Assembly (NCBI GenBank): GCA_002335605.1
Contig: BEDY01000002.1
Coordinates: forward strand, 1,922,001-1,986,000
From: Prillingera fragicola
Lineage: Eukaryota > Basidiomycota > Tremellomycetes > Trichosporonales > Trichosporonaceae
Direction: 5' to 3'
Length of the DNA: 64,000 bases
The position numbers were made by a program, and so were the translations under genes. This document shows, piece after piece, positions 1 through 11,706 of this stretch. Each line of letters begins with the position of its first letter. Within the stretch, counting starts at the first letter, position 1. The notes below the pieces were generated by a model, which ran no database searches, was not told the DNA's origin, and saw only the letters and a list, made by a program, of their open reading frames with translations.

Positions 1-2
1 TC

Positions 3-419
3 GTGCCCAACCCCACCGTCGTGGCCATGCACGATACCGAGGACACGTCGCCGACGCCCAGCACGCAGCCCACGCCCGCAAAGCCCGTGCCGTCACTGTG
101 GAGCTGGGGGCGCAAGGATGCGTCGGGTGCGACGCCAGAGCCGCCAGTGCCCGCACAGGAGGAGGAGGGGGCTGCGGCGCGCGCGCTGGCGAGCTCCCCC
201 GCCCACTCGCCTGGCCCGGGGACGCCTGTGCTGGACCCGTCGTGGGATGACGAGTGGGAGCACGTGGATCACGAAAAGGACGACGAGGCGTCGATTGTCG
301 GCGAGCTCGAGCTTGAGATTGGCCAGTTTGAGGACTTGGAGCCACCGCTCGACGCGTCCGTTTGCAGCTTGAAGCGCCCAACGGTCTCGTACGCAAAGGC
401 CGTGCAGGGTGAGGTGTGA
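3..419 (+). CDS. 3' end of an unidentified gene (partial)
   Basis: An open frame enters from the left edge and stops with TGA at 417-419. The visible 138 residues are low-complexity: Pro/Ser/Thr-rich at first, then acidic (DDEWEHVDHEKDDE, then a Glu/Leu stretch), ending in YAKAVQGEV. No domain is recognisable, so no function is proposed. The first in-frame ATG in the window is at 27, but the real start most likely lies outside. The final codons overlap a possible 5' splice site (GTGAGG at about 413), and GCTAG at about 440 could act as an acceptor, so a further downstream exon is possible. The acidic and Ser/Pro-rich composition suggests a disordered tail. Confidence 0.5.
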   Translation: MPNPTVVAMHDTEDTSPTPSTQPTPAKPVPSLWSWGRKDASGATPEPPVPAQEEEGAAARALASSPAHSPGPGTPVLDPSWDDEWEHVDHEKDDEASIVGELELEIGQFEDLEPPLDASVCSLKRPTVSYAKAVQGEV

Positions 420-1011
420 GGTATGCTTTGGACTGGCTAGACTGCTCGAGGAAGGCGACCCGCCCGATAATTGTGACTCGACCAACACATACAAATCAAA
501 CACACTACGTAGGGGCGCGTGAGACTGTGTAAACTCGCAAATATATGTCGACTGTAGGACTACACTACTTTATGCAAACTGTAACAATATGTACCACCTA
601 GGCATGGGGACGCTGGAGAGGAACGAGACGCAGACATGGGGACGCATTGTGCAGGATTGAACTTGCGTCCATTTGGGAGGAACATCTGAGATCCACTGCT
701 ATCGGAGGGCTATCCGCCAATGTGCAAGTGCCCTTGCTTTGGAGGAATAGCCACACGTAGCAGTGTGGCATGTCAAGGCCGCCTGAGGTTTCAGGACAGT
801 GACCAAGGCCGCCTAGAGCTCCTCTTGCTACTGAATCATTGCCCAGCAAAGCATCCTCCGCAGTACCGTCATCTCAGACTCCACACCTGGCGCACGATCG
901 CTTCTGGGACCTCTGTAATGTCAGGTCGACGCCGGTCGACAGGACCCGACCACATTATTGGCACAGTCCATACATTTTCAGCTACAGCCATCACTCGAGA
1001 TTGAGCCACAA
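420..1011. other. Intergenic, convergent 3' flanks
   Basis: This lies between the partial + strand gene and the 3' end of the GH31 gene on the - strand. I see no open frame with family resemblance, no tRNA and no repeat. It probably holds the two 3' UTRs. Confidence 0.5.
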
Positions 1012-3767
1012 TTATTCAACCTTGATAACCCACGCCGTCCTCCCGTCCCTCTCCACCTCCTTGGCACCCTTGACCTTGCGCGTGTCCGTGACAGGCAGGA
1101 AGACATGCAGCTCGCCGTCCCACAGGGGCTTGAAATCGTGCTCCTTCCACTTTGCCTCGACGACCACCTCGTCCTTGTCCCCAGCAGTGTAGGTGATGTC
1201 CACGACGGCGCGAGCGGGTTTGGCCGAGATGCCGTCGTCCTCGATCCACCTGCCCGAGTACTTTTTGCTGCTCTTGCCCGCGGGAGCCGGGAAGATCCAC
1301 ACGCCGCGATAATCGTCGAGACCGACGACGCCGCCCTCGCTCTCGAGCACAATATCCACCCCATCCGGGGTCGTCCGCGCGGGTCCCTTCTTCTGGGTGA
1401 CGGTGTGATAGTCCTTGCCGACGGGGACGACAGCGCCCTCCCGCGCAAACAGGCCCATGTGCTCCAGTGGAGTCGCGACCGTCGCCGTGCTGCCGGCGGG
1501 GTGGATGCCGTGCGGCGCGTAGAGGTCAAAGTAGACTGCGTCGTCGTCGGGTGACGATTTGGGAAAGTAGACGTCGCGCGTGAGCATGCCCTCGAACAGC
1601 GCCGGGGCGCTCAGGAGCTGCCCCGCGCCGATCCACGCGTCAAAGCCCCGCAGCGAGGTCTCGGTGTAGAGCGCCGGGTCGGACGCAAAGTCGCCCCAGC
1701 CAAGCCACGCGTTGGTCGGCTCGGCATCCTCGTGCGACCCCCACATGAGCGAGTTGAGGAACGGGATGATCGTGTACCGCCACTTTATCGCGTCGCGGAT
1801 CACCGGCAGGACCTCGGGGTACATCCACGGCAGGTTTGTGCCCTTTACGCCGCTCGGGTCCTCGGCCGTCGGCTTGAAGGCGTGGATACAGAACCGCGCG
1901 TGCGTCACGCCAAGCTGGACCCAGCGGACGAACAGCTCAGGCTCAGGCAGGGGACCGCCAAAGCCGCCCACGTCCGAGCCCGTGGATTGCATGAGCGAAA
2001 TACCGCAGTTGAGCTGGATGGGCTGGCTGCCGCGCAGATTCTTCCAGCTCGTCTCGTTGTCGCCTGTCCATGTACCGCACGCGTACTTGAACGTTCCGAC
2101 GTTGCCCGAGCGGGTGAGCACGTACGGCCGGCGCTCGGGGAGGGTCGAGACGAGAATGTCGTGAGACGTCTTGCCGACCATCTCCGTGTTGACCATGCGG
2201 CCGAGGAGACCGATCGTGGCCTTGCCCTTGGGCGCCGGGGTGGCCATGTCCTTGGGAAAGTCGTTTTGAGCGAGAAACTCGTCGTCGTGCAGGTAGTATT
2301 CGTTGTTGTCGTTCCACATACCGTCAACGCCAAGATCGATGAGTGACTTGACGCCGTCGGCCCACCACTGGCGGCCCTCTTTGCTCGTCATGTCGACCCA
2401 CGAGCCCTTGCCGTTCTCACCCACACCGGAGGACCAGATGCGCGTGATGACGGGTTCCTTCATTATGGTGCTGTAGAACAGAGCGTCGGACTTGTGCAGC
2501 TTGTCAAAGGAGGGGTGCGTGTTGAGCATATCTGCAGTGTTAGGCAGCTCTTTCGGCAGATGACAACTTACAAGGCTTGATGTTGGGCACCACCTTTATA
2601 CCCGCCTTGTGCAGGCCACCAACAAGACCCTTGAAGTCGGGGTAGCGCTTCTTGTTCATCGTGAACACGTAGCGGTTTCCATCGTCACCAACAGTGTAGC
2701 CAGACGAAAACTGCCATCAGCCACGACCCTCGCTTCAGCACTTACGTGGATGGCAGAGCACGGAATGTCGTACTTCTTGCACAGGTCCGGCCACGTAGCG
2801 AGAAGCTCTTGGGCGGGAGGGTGGTCCTTTCTGTCAGCCATGCACCAAAGCCATCACTCACGCTCTCGCCGAGACCCATTCCAGAGGCAAGGTATCCCAT
2901 CCAGTCACGTCCGACCAGCATCGGCAGGCCGACAAGCTCAGCCCACGTGCGCGTCACCTGCTTGACACCCTTGCCGAGGAGGTACCATTCCTCGAGCCCT
3001 CCCCAGTCTTGCGTAAACGTCTTGAAGTAGCCCCAAGGGTCGTCGTGGTGGCGGCCAAGATCCCAGTGGGCGTTCGAGTTGCTTGCGTGGTAGAGCGCAT
3101 AAGTAGAGGCAGGCTTCTTGCCAGCCTGGGCACGGGGGGTAGAGATGAGGAACGGGGTGTGCTTGTACAGCGGGTCGCCCTCGTAGGCGTCGTAGCAGGC
3201 CGAGTCCGAGCCGTGTATCTGGAAGCTACGCCCAGTGAGGTCAATAGGACCGGCCTTTTCACCCATACCGAGATGGAGGTTGCCGCGCTCAATCCACCAG
3301 TGGCGCATGACACCGTGGTCGGTGAGGGCGTACGAGCGCGAGGGGAGGTCGCCGCAGACGCGTGCCATGCCGCCGTCGCCGTCTTCCTCCCAGATCTCGA
3401 GCAGAATCGAGTCGGCCCAATTGAGGCGGAGTTCACGCTTGCGGTCAGACTGGTCAAAGTCGGTGTCGCCGCCGCGACGTTGAGGGAAGGCAAGGACGGC
3501 CTTGCACGCGCTCGCGTCAACCGACGTGACGGTGAACTTTAGCGGGGTGGACTTGAGAATAACATTGTCGTGTGGAGGAGCTGGGCGATCCGGGCCGGTC
3601 AAAAGCACCTTGAGGGCATTTGCGAGGGGGAAGGAGAGGGTGTAGGTAAAGTCCTTGAAGGGGGCTTTGGGACCCGAGACGAGCGAGAAAGAGTCCACAG
3701 TGGACCCCGCCTTGGGTGCGTCCGATGGCAGCACAAAGGCAGACAGCTCGCGTTCGACAACGGGCAT
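1012..3767 (-). CDS. Glycoside hydrolase family 31 (alpha-glucosidase/alpha-xylosidase type)
   Basis: Exons 3767-2862, 2826-2746, 2710-2572 and 2531-1012 join to 881 aa. The family is GH31: retaining enzymes that cleave alpha-linked glucose or xylose from non-reducing ends. The N-terminal beta-sandwich (about 1-260) is followed by the (beta/alpha)8 barrel. The barrel contains a conserved substrate-loop stretch spanning the short exon junctions (AIHFSSGYTVGDDG), the nucleophile motif MWNDNNEY (Asp about 450), the acid/base motif TWTGDN (Asp about 533) and the TGSDVGGF loop. No signal peptide is visible (MPVVEREL), so an intracellular enzyme is likely. The first intron must end at GAAAG (35 nt) rather than at the nearer CAG to keep frame, giving the family-like junction GES/DHPPAQ. 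Substrate specificity cannot be read from the sequence. It diverges from the F-box/WD40 gene across 348 bp. Confidence 0.9.
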
Positions 3768-4115
3768 GGTGTATACACAAGAGAAGCGGTGAGGGTGGGT
3801 GGCATGAGCAAGAGATCCAGCTGAGGAACGTGCTGCTTTATGTATCCAAGTCCCGTGCTGGGTAGAGGAGCTGACCTTCCGGCCCGGCATCCGGACACCG
3901 GTCAGTCGGCGCCGGAGTCCTATGCCGCAGGCGTGCGGGAAGGCGTGCGACATCTCCTCCACGCCTCGTTGTGGCTTGTTATGGTTGTCACCACGAGACA
4001 AGTGATCGACTGCCGCGGCCCCGCATTAACCATGGTTGGTGACCTGACTGGTGACGGACGACTGCACTACGGCGTTGGTAACTTGGCGTTGCATCATTTC
4101 CCTCACACGCCAAAC
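3768..4115. promoter_or_regulatory. Divergent promoter between GH31 and F-box/WD40 genes
   Basis: A 348 bp gap separates two start codons that point away from each other, so it must hold both promoters and leaders. I see no long repeat or clear known site in it. The type is inferred from position only. Confidence 0.45.
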
Positions 4116-6916
4116 ATGGTGAACTCGAACGGCTCGTCGCCAGCAGCGCCGTCGCCATCAGTGGAACGGGCGAGGACGAGCATACCAGCGCCCAAAGGAT
4201 CGCCCACTGCTCCCGCATCGAGGATCGCCCAGCCGAAGGGGCGCATACCGCGTGTGGCTTCAAAAGCATCGCTCACGTCAACACCACTTAAGCCTTCTGC
4301 AGTCCGCACAGCTAGCACACCGTCGAGCAGCTCGTCAACTGCCAGGACATCGGCGGCAGCAGGCGAGCAGTCGACACCGACGCCTGCAGCTGCGGTGCGC
4401 AGACAGCTAGCAGCACACGCTGTCACGCCTCCATCACGCTCCCAACCCGCCTCGACGTCCGCGTCCGCACCGCCCTCTGGGCATCGCCGCACAACCAATG
4501 GGTCTAGGAGCATTGACAAGACGGAGCTGCGTAAACTTCAGCCTGGCGCCTCTTCAGCGACCGCAGCGGGAAACGAAACGGCTAGCTCCAGTTCACGCGC
4601 CCCGCAGTCCCAGTCGCGCGAGCAATCGGCACCGGCAAGGCAACCGTCAGAGCCTCCTGCCAATGAGCGCGATGCTGCAACCGTGACTCCGCCTCATACC
4701 GATTCCTCTTCCTCTCGAGTCTTGGAACTAGAGGAACAGTTGAAAGACTTGCAGTTCCAATTCCGACTGCTTCAGACAGCCCACAGCCGATGCCAACCCC
4801 GGGTCGAACGACCGCCACGCTCAGCCGCCCGCATCGACGCGTCAACGGACAAGCTCTCCATACTACTGCAGGACCACGATGCTCTGGGCCACATCGTACG
4901 CGGGATGCACAAGGATCAGCGGATAGGTTTGCTGGCGACCGTGGTTGAAGGTGAGGCATCAAGGATTGTTGGCGCTAATGGCCTCTAGCGTGTAAGCCGT
5001 CCGACATTCAGGCGCAGATTGATTTGTTGGAGAGATACAAGGAGCACCGAACGGGTGTTCTTGCCCGGTTGGACGATCAACTGTGCATCCGCGTGATCAG
5101 ATTCTTGGACCGGCAGTCGATTCTCACGTTGCGACTTGTGAGTTGTCCAACGTGGATTTCACTGAAGAATTAGGCGGCAAAGAGGTTTGATCACCTGTCC
5201 ACCCAGCCTGCGGTGTGGAAACCGCTGTGCCGCGAGCTGGAAGCGGCGTGGGATGGCACCATCGAACTCAGCAATTATCATCTCGACGACGATGGCGACT
5301 GGTGCGTGACAGGGTGGCGCGAGTACTGACAATAAGGTTCAACCTGTACAAAAAGCTGTGGCAGAGGGAGATGCACTGGACAAACGGACTGGTGCGTGCA
5401 ATGACGCGTGACACGCTGACGACCTAGGCACAGTCACTCTGCGTGTTGGGTGGGCACACGAGCTATGTCACTTCTCTGAAACTCTTCGGCGAGACACTCA
5501 TTAGTGGATCCTATGATGATACGTGAGAGCATGGCAAGAGATTCGACCTAACCTCGCAGGATTCGCATCTGGAACCTCCCGTTTGCCGTGTCGAGCGCCA
5601 AGTCGGTGCCACCTCCCCAGGTCATTTCCGCAAAGTCGGTGTCCAGCCTCGACTACTACCCACCAGAGCAGGTCCTCGTGACCGGCTCGCACGACATTGG
5701 CCGCGCGTGCGTGTGGCGTCAGATTGATGGCGAGTGGAAAGTGGAGAAGATTCTCTCGGGACATCTGCACGGCACCCGCGGTGTGGCGATCAATGCGCAT
5801 TGGCTCATCACTGTTGGCTCTGACAAGGCGATTGTCGTCTGGGACTGGAGGACTGGCAACAAGGTTGTGCGGTTTGGTCAGCAGACAAACGTCAATTGCG
5901 GCATGAACTTGCTCGACAACCACATTATCACTGCGACTGTTGATGGTGTGATCCGCACGTTTTCGATTGACAAGCGCGAAATGCTGGTGCAAGTGCGCCT
6001 CAGCGATTTGGCAAAGCGCCAGCCAGAGTTTGCTGCCAAGCTCAAGGACGTCGGTGTCGGTGCGCTCGGTATGCTTACCTGGTTTGAGGCCGAAGGCCGG
6101 TTCATGGCGTGTGCGACCAAGGACATCGTCATCCGCCTTGCCTGGGACTGGGCAGATGCAGAAGCAGCAGAGGAAGGTATCGTCCCAGACCTCTGCAGCC
6201 CAACACGAGCAAGCACGGAAGGCCCATCCTTCCCTCCTGTATCTGCAACGCCGACGCAGGCGCGGCGCCAAGGTTCCATGTCGCACTCGCCACGGGCGTC
6301 CAGTCCGCGCTCGCCAGCTACGCCTCGTATGCCGAGTCCAGTCGTCAAGTCGTCACCCTCTTCCGCGCCCAGTTCCAAGCTGTCCATCACAGCTGCCTTT
6401 GAAGGGAGCGATGAGGACCACACTATCAAACAGACCACGACTGCATCGCAGTATGCCCTCGGCAAGTGGCCGCGCATCGTCGAGATTCTCGACATCTCGG
6501 GGACAGAGCGCGGCGCTTTTGAAGCTGGGCGCGTTCGAATTGTCACCAGTAGGCGTGTGTCTGCTAGGGCTGGAGCGGAACGACGGGTGAGTCCTCTACG
6601 AGTCATTGAGCTGATCTCAGGTTATTGTTGGCACAGAGCACGCTTCCGCGGATGGCAGCCACCCGACGATGCAGCTTGTCCCGCTTGGTGGCGCCTGGGA
6701 AACGCAAGGTCGCAAAGTGGACTTGCATACCGCGGCCAAGAATCCGATGAGTTTGGTTCTGGACCACGACAAGCTGGTTGTGAGTGGCAAATGGCGACGT
6801 GAGCGGGGAACTGACGGACGCAGTACGGATGCTCTGATGGATCTATTGTCGTTGCTAGGTTTGTGGGCGCTGCTGGCAAGCCATCCAAGGCTGCGAGGGT
6901 GGTCAAGGCAGGGTAG
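4116..6916 (+). CDS. F-box/WD40-repeat protein
   Basis: Exons 4116-4950, 4989-5137, 5174-5301, 5337-5391, 5428-5522, 5560-6586, 6621-6779 and 6824-6916 join to 846 aa. Introns are 34-44 nt. Residues 1-195 are Ser/Pro/Ala-rich and probably disordered. A coiled-coil-like segment follows (VLELEEQLKDLQFQFRLLQ), then an F-box-like region at about 290-340 (LDDQLCIRVIRFLDRQSILTLRL ... RFDHL). WD40 blades begin near residue 395 (GHTSYVTSLKLFGETLISGS, TIRIW; then SDKAIVVWDW and others). F-box/WD40 proteins are normally substrate receptors of SCF ubiquitin ligases: the F-box binds Skp1 and the propeller binds phosphorylated targets. The blade series is interrupted by a roughly 90-residue Ser/Pro-rich insert encoded near 6180-6420. 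The family member cannot be named. The same-strand Uba1 gene follows 382 bp downstream. Confidence 0.8.
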
Positions 6917-7298
6917 CTGCATACATGGGCAGCAGAGGAAGAAGGACAATCTATGATGGAAGAGGGATGTTAATCATTACAAAATGAGTTCTAATGTCAA
7001 TTTGTTGTTGCCACTTTGGAAATACAAAATCAGACTATTGGAATTCAGGGACATTGAATGCACGTCACACCCCTCGACCTCGTTACTCATCATCCACTTC
7101 TTTCCATCCACTCTTCTCTCATCCCTTTCACTCTTCCCACATCCCTCTACCAGTAGTCGAGACAACCCACTAGCAACCCATCACTAGCTTCTTGCCTCTC
7201 ATCACCCCAAGCGCCGTCGCCTCGCCGTCTGCACCCAGCTCCACCTCCACCTTTCGCCCCTTTCACCCTCCCACAACCCCCTCGCTTAGCTATTCAGC
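6917..7298. promoter_or_regulatory. Upstream region of UBA1
   Basis: A 382 bp gap before the UBA1 start. From about 7065 to 7290 the + strand is strongly pyrimidine-rich (many TCC, CTC and CCT runs), as is common in leaders of highly expressed fungal genes. No other feature is seen. Confidence 0.4.
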
Positions 7299-10200
7299 AT
7301 GGCGTCCGCGATGGAGGTCGACCCCGTCGCTGGCGGTGACTCTAGTGAGTAACTTGTAGCATATCATGGATGACTGCTGACACGCTCCCTCGCAGTTGAC
7401 GGTGAGGTTCTACAGATCGCGACAGAAGGTTACAGAAATGCTGACTGCCGATTCCTACTCAGAGGGTCTCTACTCGCGCCAGCTGTGAGTTGCTTGGCTG
7501 GGAGTATGGGATGTGTGCTGACAGTGCCTAGCTATGTTCTCGGTCATGAGGGTTAGCATCTGCGGGCTGTGGGAGAGCGAGCACTGACGTTGATAGCTAT
7601 GAAGAAGATGGCGAGCTCAAACGTGCTCATTGTCGGCATGAAGGGTCTCGGTGTCGAGATTGGTAGGGCTATTCCGAGGTGGGAACATGCGCTAACGACC
7701 CAGCCAAGAACATTGCGCTCGCTGGTGTCAAGAGCGTTACCATCTACGACCCTTCGCCCGTTGAGATTGCCGACCTCGGCACCCAGGTGAGCACAGCATC
7801 GCGGACACATGATGTCGCGGATCCGCTGACCATTGATTCCAGTTCTTCCTCCGCGAGGACGACGTCGGAAAGCCTCGTGCGGCCGTCACTGGCCCCCGCC
7901 TTGCTGAGCTCAACAGCTATGTGCCCGTCAAGGTGCTCGAGGGCGAGGGCGAAATCACTCCCGAGATGGTCGCGCCGTTCCAGTGTGTCGTGCTCACCAA
8001 CACGACCGTTTCCAAGCAGATCGAAATTGACGAGTTTGCGCGGAGCAAGGGCATCTACTTTATCGCTGCCGACGTCCGTGGTCTGTTCGGTTATGTCTTC
8101 AACGACTTTGGCAGCGACTTTGCCTGCGTCGACGCAACTGGCGAGAACCCCCAGACTGGCATGATTGTCCACGTCGAGGATGGCGAGGATGCCGTCGTTA
8201 CCTGTTTGGACGAGACCCGCCACGGCCTTGAGGACGGCGACTTTGTCACCTTCACCGAGGTCAAGGGAATGGAGGCCCTCAACGGCTGCGAGCCCCGCAA
8301 AATCACCACCAAGGGTCCCTACACTTTCACCATTGGTGACACGACGGGCCTCGGCGAGTACAAGTCGGGCGGTATCTTCACTCAGGTCAAGATGCCCAAG
8401 ATCCTTCACTTCAAGTCGCTCAAGGAGAGCCTCACCCAGCCCGAGCTCTTCATCACCGACTTTGCCAAGTGGGACCGCCCCGCTACGCTTCACGTCGGTT
8501 TCCAGGCCCTCTCGCAGTTCTTTGAGAAGAACGGTCAGCTCCCCCGCCCCCGCAACGCCGCCGACGCCGCCGCCTTCCTTGCACTCGCCAAGGAGATTCA
8601 CACCGCTGCCGCCGGTGAGGGTGACCTGGACGAGAAGGTTCTGGAGGCCCTTGCCTTCCAGGCCACTGGTGATGTTTCGCCCATGGTCGCTGTCATTGGT
8701 GGTTTCGTCGCCCAGGAGACTCTCAAGGCTGTCTCGGCCAAATTCCACCCCATGCAGCAGAGCATGTACTTTGACTCCCTCGAGTCGCTCCCCACCACCC
8801 TTCCCACCGAGGAGGAGTGCCAGCCTACGGGGTCGCGTTACGACGGTCAGGTCGCCGTCTTTGGTAAGACTTTCCAGAACAAGCTTGCCTCCAACCGCCA
8901 GTTCCTTGTTGGTTCGGGAGCCATTGGTTGCGAGATGCTCAAAAACTGGAGCATGATGGGTCTTGGCACTGCGCCCGAGGGTTCGATCCAGGTCACCGAC
9001 CTCGACACTATTGAAAAGTCGAACCTCAACCGTCAGTTCTTGTTCCGCGCCAAGGACGTTGGCAAGTTCAAAGCCGAGTCTGCCGCCGCTGCCGTTGCCG
9101 AGATGAACCCCGACCTCAAGGGCAAGATTCACCCTCTCCAGGAGCGTGTCGGCCCCGAGACCGAGAGTACTTTCGGCGACGAGTTCTTTGGCAAGCTCGA
9201 CTGCGTCACTAACGCTCTCGACAACGTCATGGCTCGTCAGTACATGGACCGTCGTTGCGTCTTTTACCAGAAGCCTCTCCTCGAGTCGGGCACGCTCGGC
9301 ACCAAGGCCAACACACAGGTTGTCATCCCCTTCGTCACCGAGTCGTACTCGTCGTCGCAGGACCCTCCTGAGAAGTCGATTCCCTCATGCACGGTCAAGA
9401 ACTTCCCCAACGCTATCGAGCACACTATTCAGTGGGCTCGTGAGGCTTTCGACGCGCTCTTCGTCAACCCCCCGACCACTGTCAACCTGTACCTCTCGCA
9501 GCCCAACTTTGTCGAGACCACCCTCAAGAGCTCGGGCCAGCACCACGAGCAGCTGAAGCAGATTGAGCGTTACCTTGTCACCCGCCCCACCACCTTTGCC
9601 GAGTGCATCCAGTGGGCTCGTCTCCAGTTTGAGACCGACTACGTCAACGACATTAGCCAGCTCCTGTTCAACCTCCCCAAGGACCAGGTCAACTCGAACG
9701 GCACTCCCTTCTGGTCGGGCCCTAAGCGTGCTCCCGACGCTCTCAAGTTTGACGTTGACGATGCTCTTGACTTTGAGTACCTCGTTGCAGCTGCCAACCT
9801 CCACGCCTACAACTACGGCCTGAAGGGCGAGCGCGACCCTGCCGTCTTCCGCAAGGCGCTTGAGAGCTTTGAGATTCCCAAGTTTACCCCCAAGAGTGGT
9901 GTCAAGATCCAGGTCAACGAGAACGAGCCCGTCGCCAACGAGCCCGATGACGATGACGACCTTCAGACTATTGTCTCCAAGCTCCCTACTCCCTCGTCGC
10001 TCGCCGGCTTCCGCCTGCAGCCGGTCGACTTTGAGAAGGACGACGATTCGAATCACCACATTGACTTTATCACTGCCGCATCCAACCTCCGTGCCCGCAA
10101 CTATGGCATCACAGAGGCTGACCGTCACAAGACCAAGCTCATTGCTGGCAAGATTATCCCCGCCATTGCCACCACCACCGCCCTGGCTGTCGGCCTTGTC

Positions 10201-10644
10201 TGCCTCGAGCTTTACAAGATCATTGACGGCAAGACCGACCTTGAGCAGTACAAGAACGGCTTTGTCAACCTTGCCCTGCCGTTCTTTGGCTTCTCCGAGC
10301 CCATTGCCGCGGCCAAGCAAAAGTACAACGGCAAGGAGTGGACTCTTTGGGACCGCTTTGAGATCAACGGCAACCCCACCCTGCAGGAGATTATCGACTG
10401 GTTCAAGAACGAGCACAACCTCGAGCTCCAAATGGTGTCGCAGGGTGTGTCGATGCTCTGGTCGGCGTTCACTCCCCCCAAGAAGGCTGCGGAGCGCTTG
10501 CCCAAGCGCATTTCGGACTTGGTCGAGGAGGTTAGCAAAAAGTCGCTCCCCTCATGGCAGAAGAGCCTGCTTGTGGAAGTCATGTGCGACGACGCCGAGG
10601 GAGAAGATGTGGAAGTCCCATATCTTCTCGTGCGACTCCCGTAG
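7299..10644 (+). CDS. UBA1: Ubiquitin-activating enzyme E1
   Basis: Exons 7299-7344, 7396-7401, 7463-7484, 7532-7551, 7597-7662, 7704-7786 and 7843-10644 join to 1014 aa, close to yeast Uba1. The enzyme adenylates ubiquitin with ATP, forms a thioester on its catalytic cysteine and passes ubiquitin to E2s. The inactive adenylation half opens with ASSNVLIVGMKGLGVEIAKN. The active half has VGSGAIGCEMLKNW (about 435-448) and DLDTIEKSNLNRQFLFR. The catalytic cysteine is in IPSCTVKNFP (Cys about 597). A C-terminal ubiquitin-fold domain follows. The six introns all fall in the first 550 bp and isolate exons of only 6, 22 and 20 nt. The 6-nt exon is needed to read SIDEGLYSRQLYVLGHEA in frame. The large 3' exon is intron-free and C-rich at third positions, which also creates long antisense frames. 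Confidence 0.97.
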
Positions 10645-10755
10645 AGAATGCCCCTGTGGAAGGCGATAGCGTAGCAGACCAGATATATGCAGATGTGCAG
10701 CAGTGAGACATTATCTGCGTAGTAGTACAATCCTCCAACTTCTCTCTAACTGCTT

Positions 10756-11298
10756 CTATGCGTCCTCCTCTGCGCCGTTCGCGGCCGCCGCAGCGGGATC
10801 CGGTCCAGCCTGTCCATGGTCCTTGAGCCACTCCTCTGAATTCCAGACTGCGTTGTCAGCGCACGAACAACCATCAGCAGAGATTTAAACTCACGAGCCC
10901 GGTCAAACTTGTTTCCAGTTCCCTCACTGGCATACTTGTTGACGTTTGCAATTGAACACTTTAAAAACTTGCCCTCGCCGCGATACCTCGGCATCTCGTT
11001 CAGGTCAAAGTTGTCAATGGCCTCTTGCGCGTCCGCTGGCGAGGCAAAGGTGATGAACGCGTAGCCGCGGTGCTTTTCTGGCCGTGTCAGCTGGGCTCCA
11101 GGTGTATCACCAGTGTGACCTGGCATCAAAGCGATTGCCAAGCTGCGACTCACTCTCGTTGGCCTCCTGCGGCAAGTTGATCTCGATAATGTCGCCAAAG
11201 GTGACAAAGGTCTCGAGGAGCTCGTTTTCATCCACCTGCGTTGGCAAGCCGGCGACGTAGACGGTTGAGCGTTTTGAGGATCCCGCGGCGCCAGACAT
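10756..11298 (-). CDS. Small single-RRM RNA-binding protein
   Basis: Exons 11298-11154, 11077-10895 and 10847-10756 join to 139 aa. One RNA-recognition motif fills most of the protein: RNP2 is VYVAGL near residue 12 and RNP1 is RGYAFITF near residue 57. The spacing and the FGDIIEINLP and KHRGYAFITF segments resemble the RRM of the spliceosomal cyclophilin PPIE/Cyp33, but no cyclophilin domain follows. The tail is short and acidic (WNSEEWLKDHG ... GAEEDA). A role in pre-mRNA handling is inferred from the fold only. Introns are 76 and 47 nt. The gene is convergent with UBA1 (111 bp between stops) and divergent from the next F-box gene. Confidence 0.85.
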
Positions 11299-11706
11299 TT
11301 TGGATGTTTGTCGAGCGTTTGGGAGGCGTGAGGGAATGGGACAGAAGGATGGTTTGTGGAGTACAACGAAGGTGGACGATCGAAGTGGATGTTGCGCAAA
11401 CATGGATTTGTCTTTGACAATACCCCCGTTCTTGTAATCATTAGCATTTTCATTACTAATTCACTACTATTGAATGTTGAACCCCAGAAATTACGTAATA
11501 TCACTCTCGACCTGGATTTCTGTAGTGACGACATGACTCGGTGCTCCGATCTCCCTCTCAGCTTCATCTGTGCATATCGTCCGACCACTGCATCTCGTCA
11601 ATCTCATCATTGCATCTACAGCGAATATCTGTAACGAGCTCACGACACTTGAGAGCGGCCTACCATCTTCCGAAAAGACAAAAGCACTGTGGAATCCCGC
11701 ATCGTC
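11299..11706. promoter_or_regulatory. Divergent promoter between RRM and F-box genes
   Basis: A 408 bp gap between opposing start codons. It is AT-richer in the middle (about 11410-11510). No repeats or RNA genes are seen. The promoter role is inferred from position. Confidence 0.4.

Noticed and set aside
2831..2861. A 31-nt first intron in the GH31 gene ending at the nearer CAG
   Set aside because: It breaks the reading frame. Using GAAAG four bases downstream (35 nt) keeps frame and gives the expected GES/DHPPAQ junction.
7744..9132. 462-codon open frame antisense to UBA1 (and another at 9385-10431)
   Set aside because: Both lie entirely opposite the codon-biased UBA1 exon. The Val/Gly/Leu/Glu-rich translations are typical shadow frames of GC-rich, C-ending codons, and no domain is visible.
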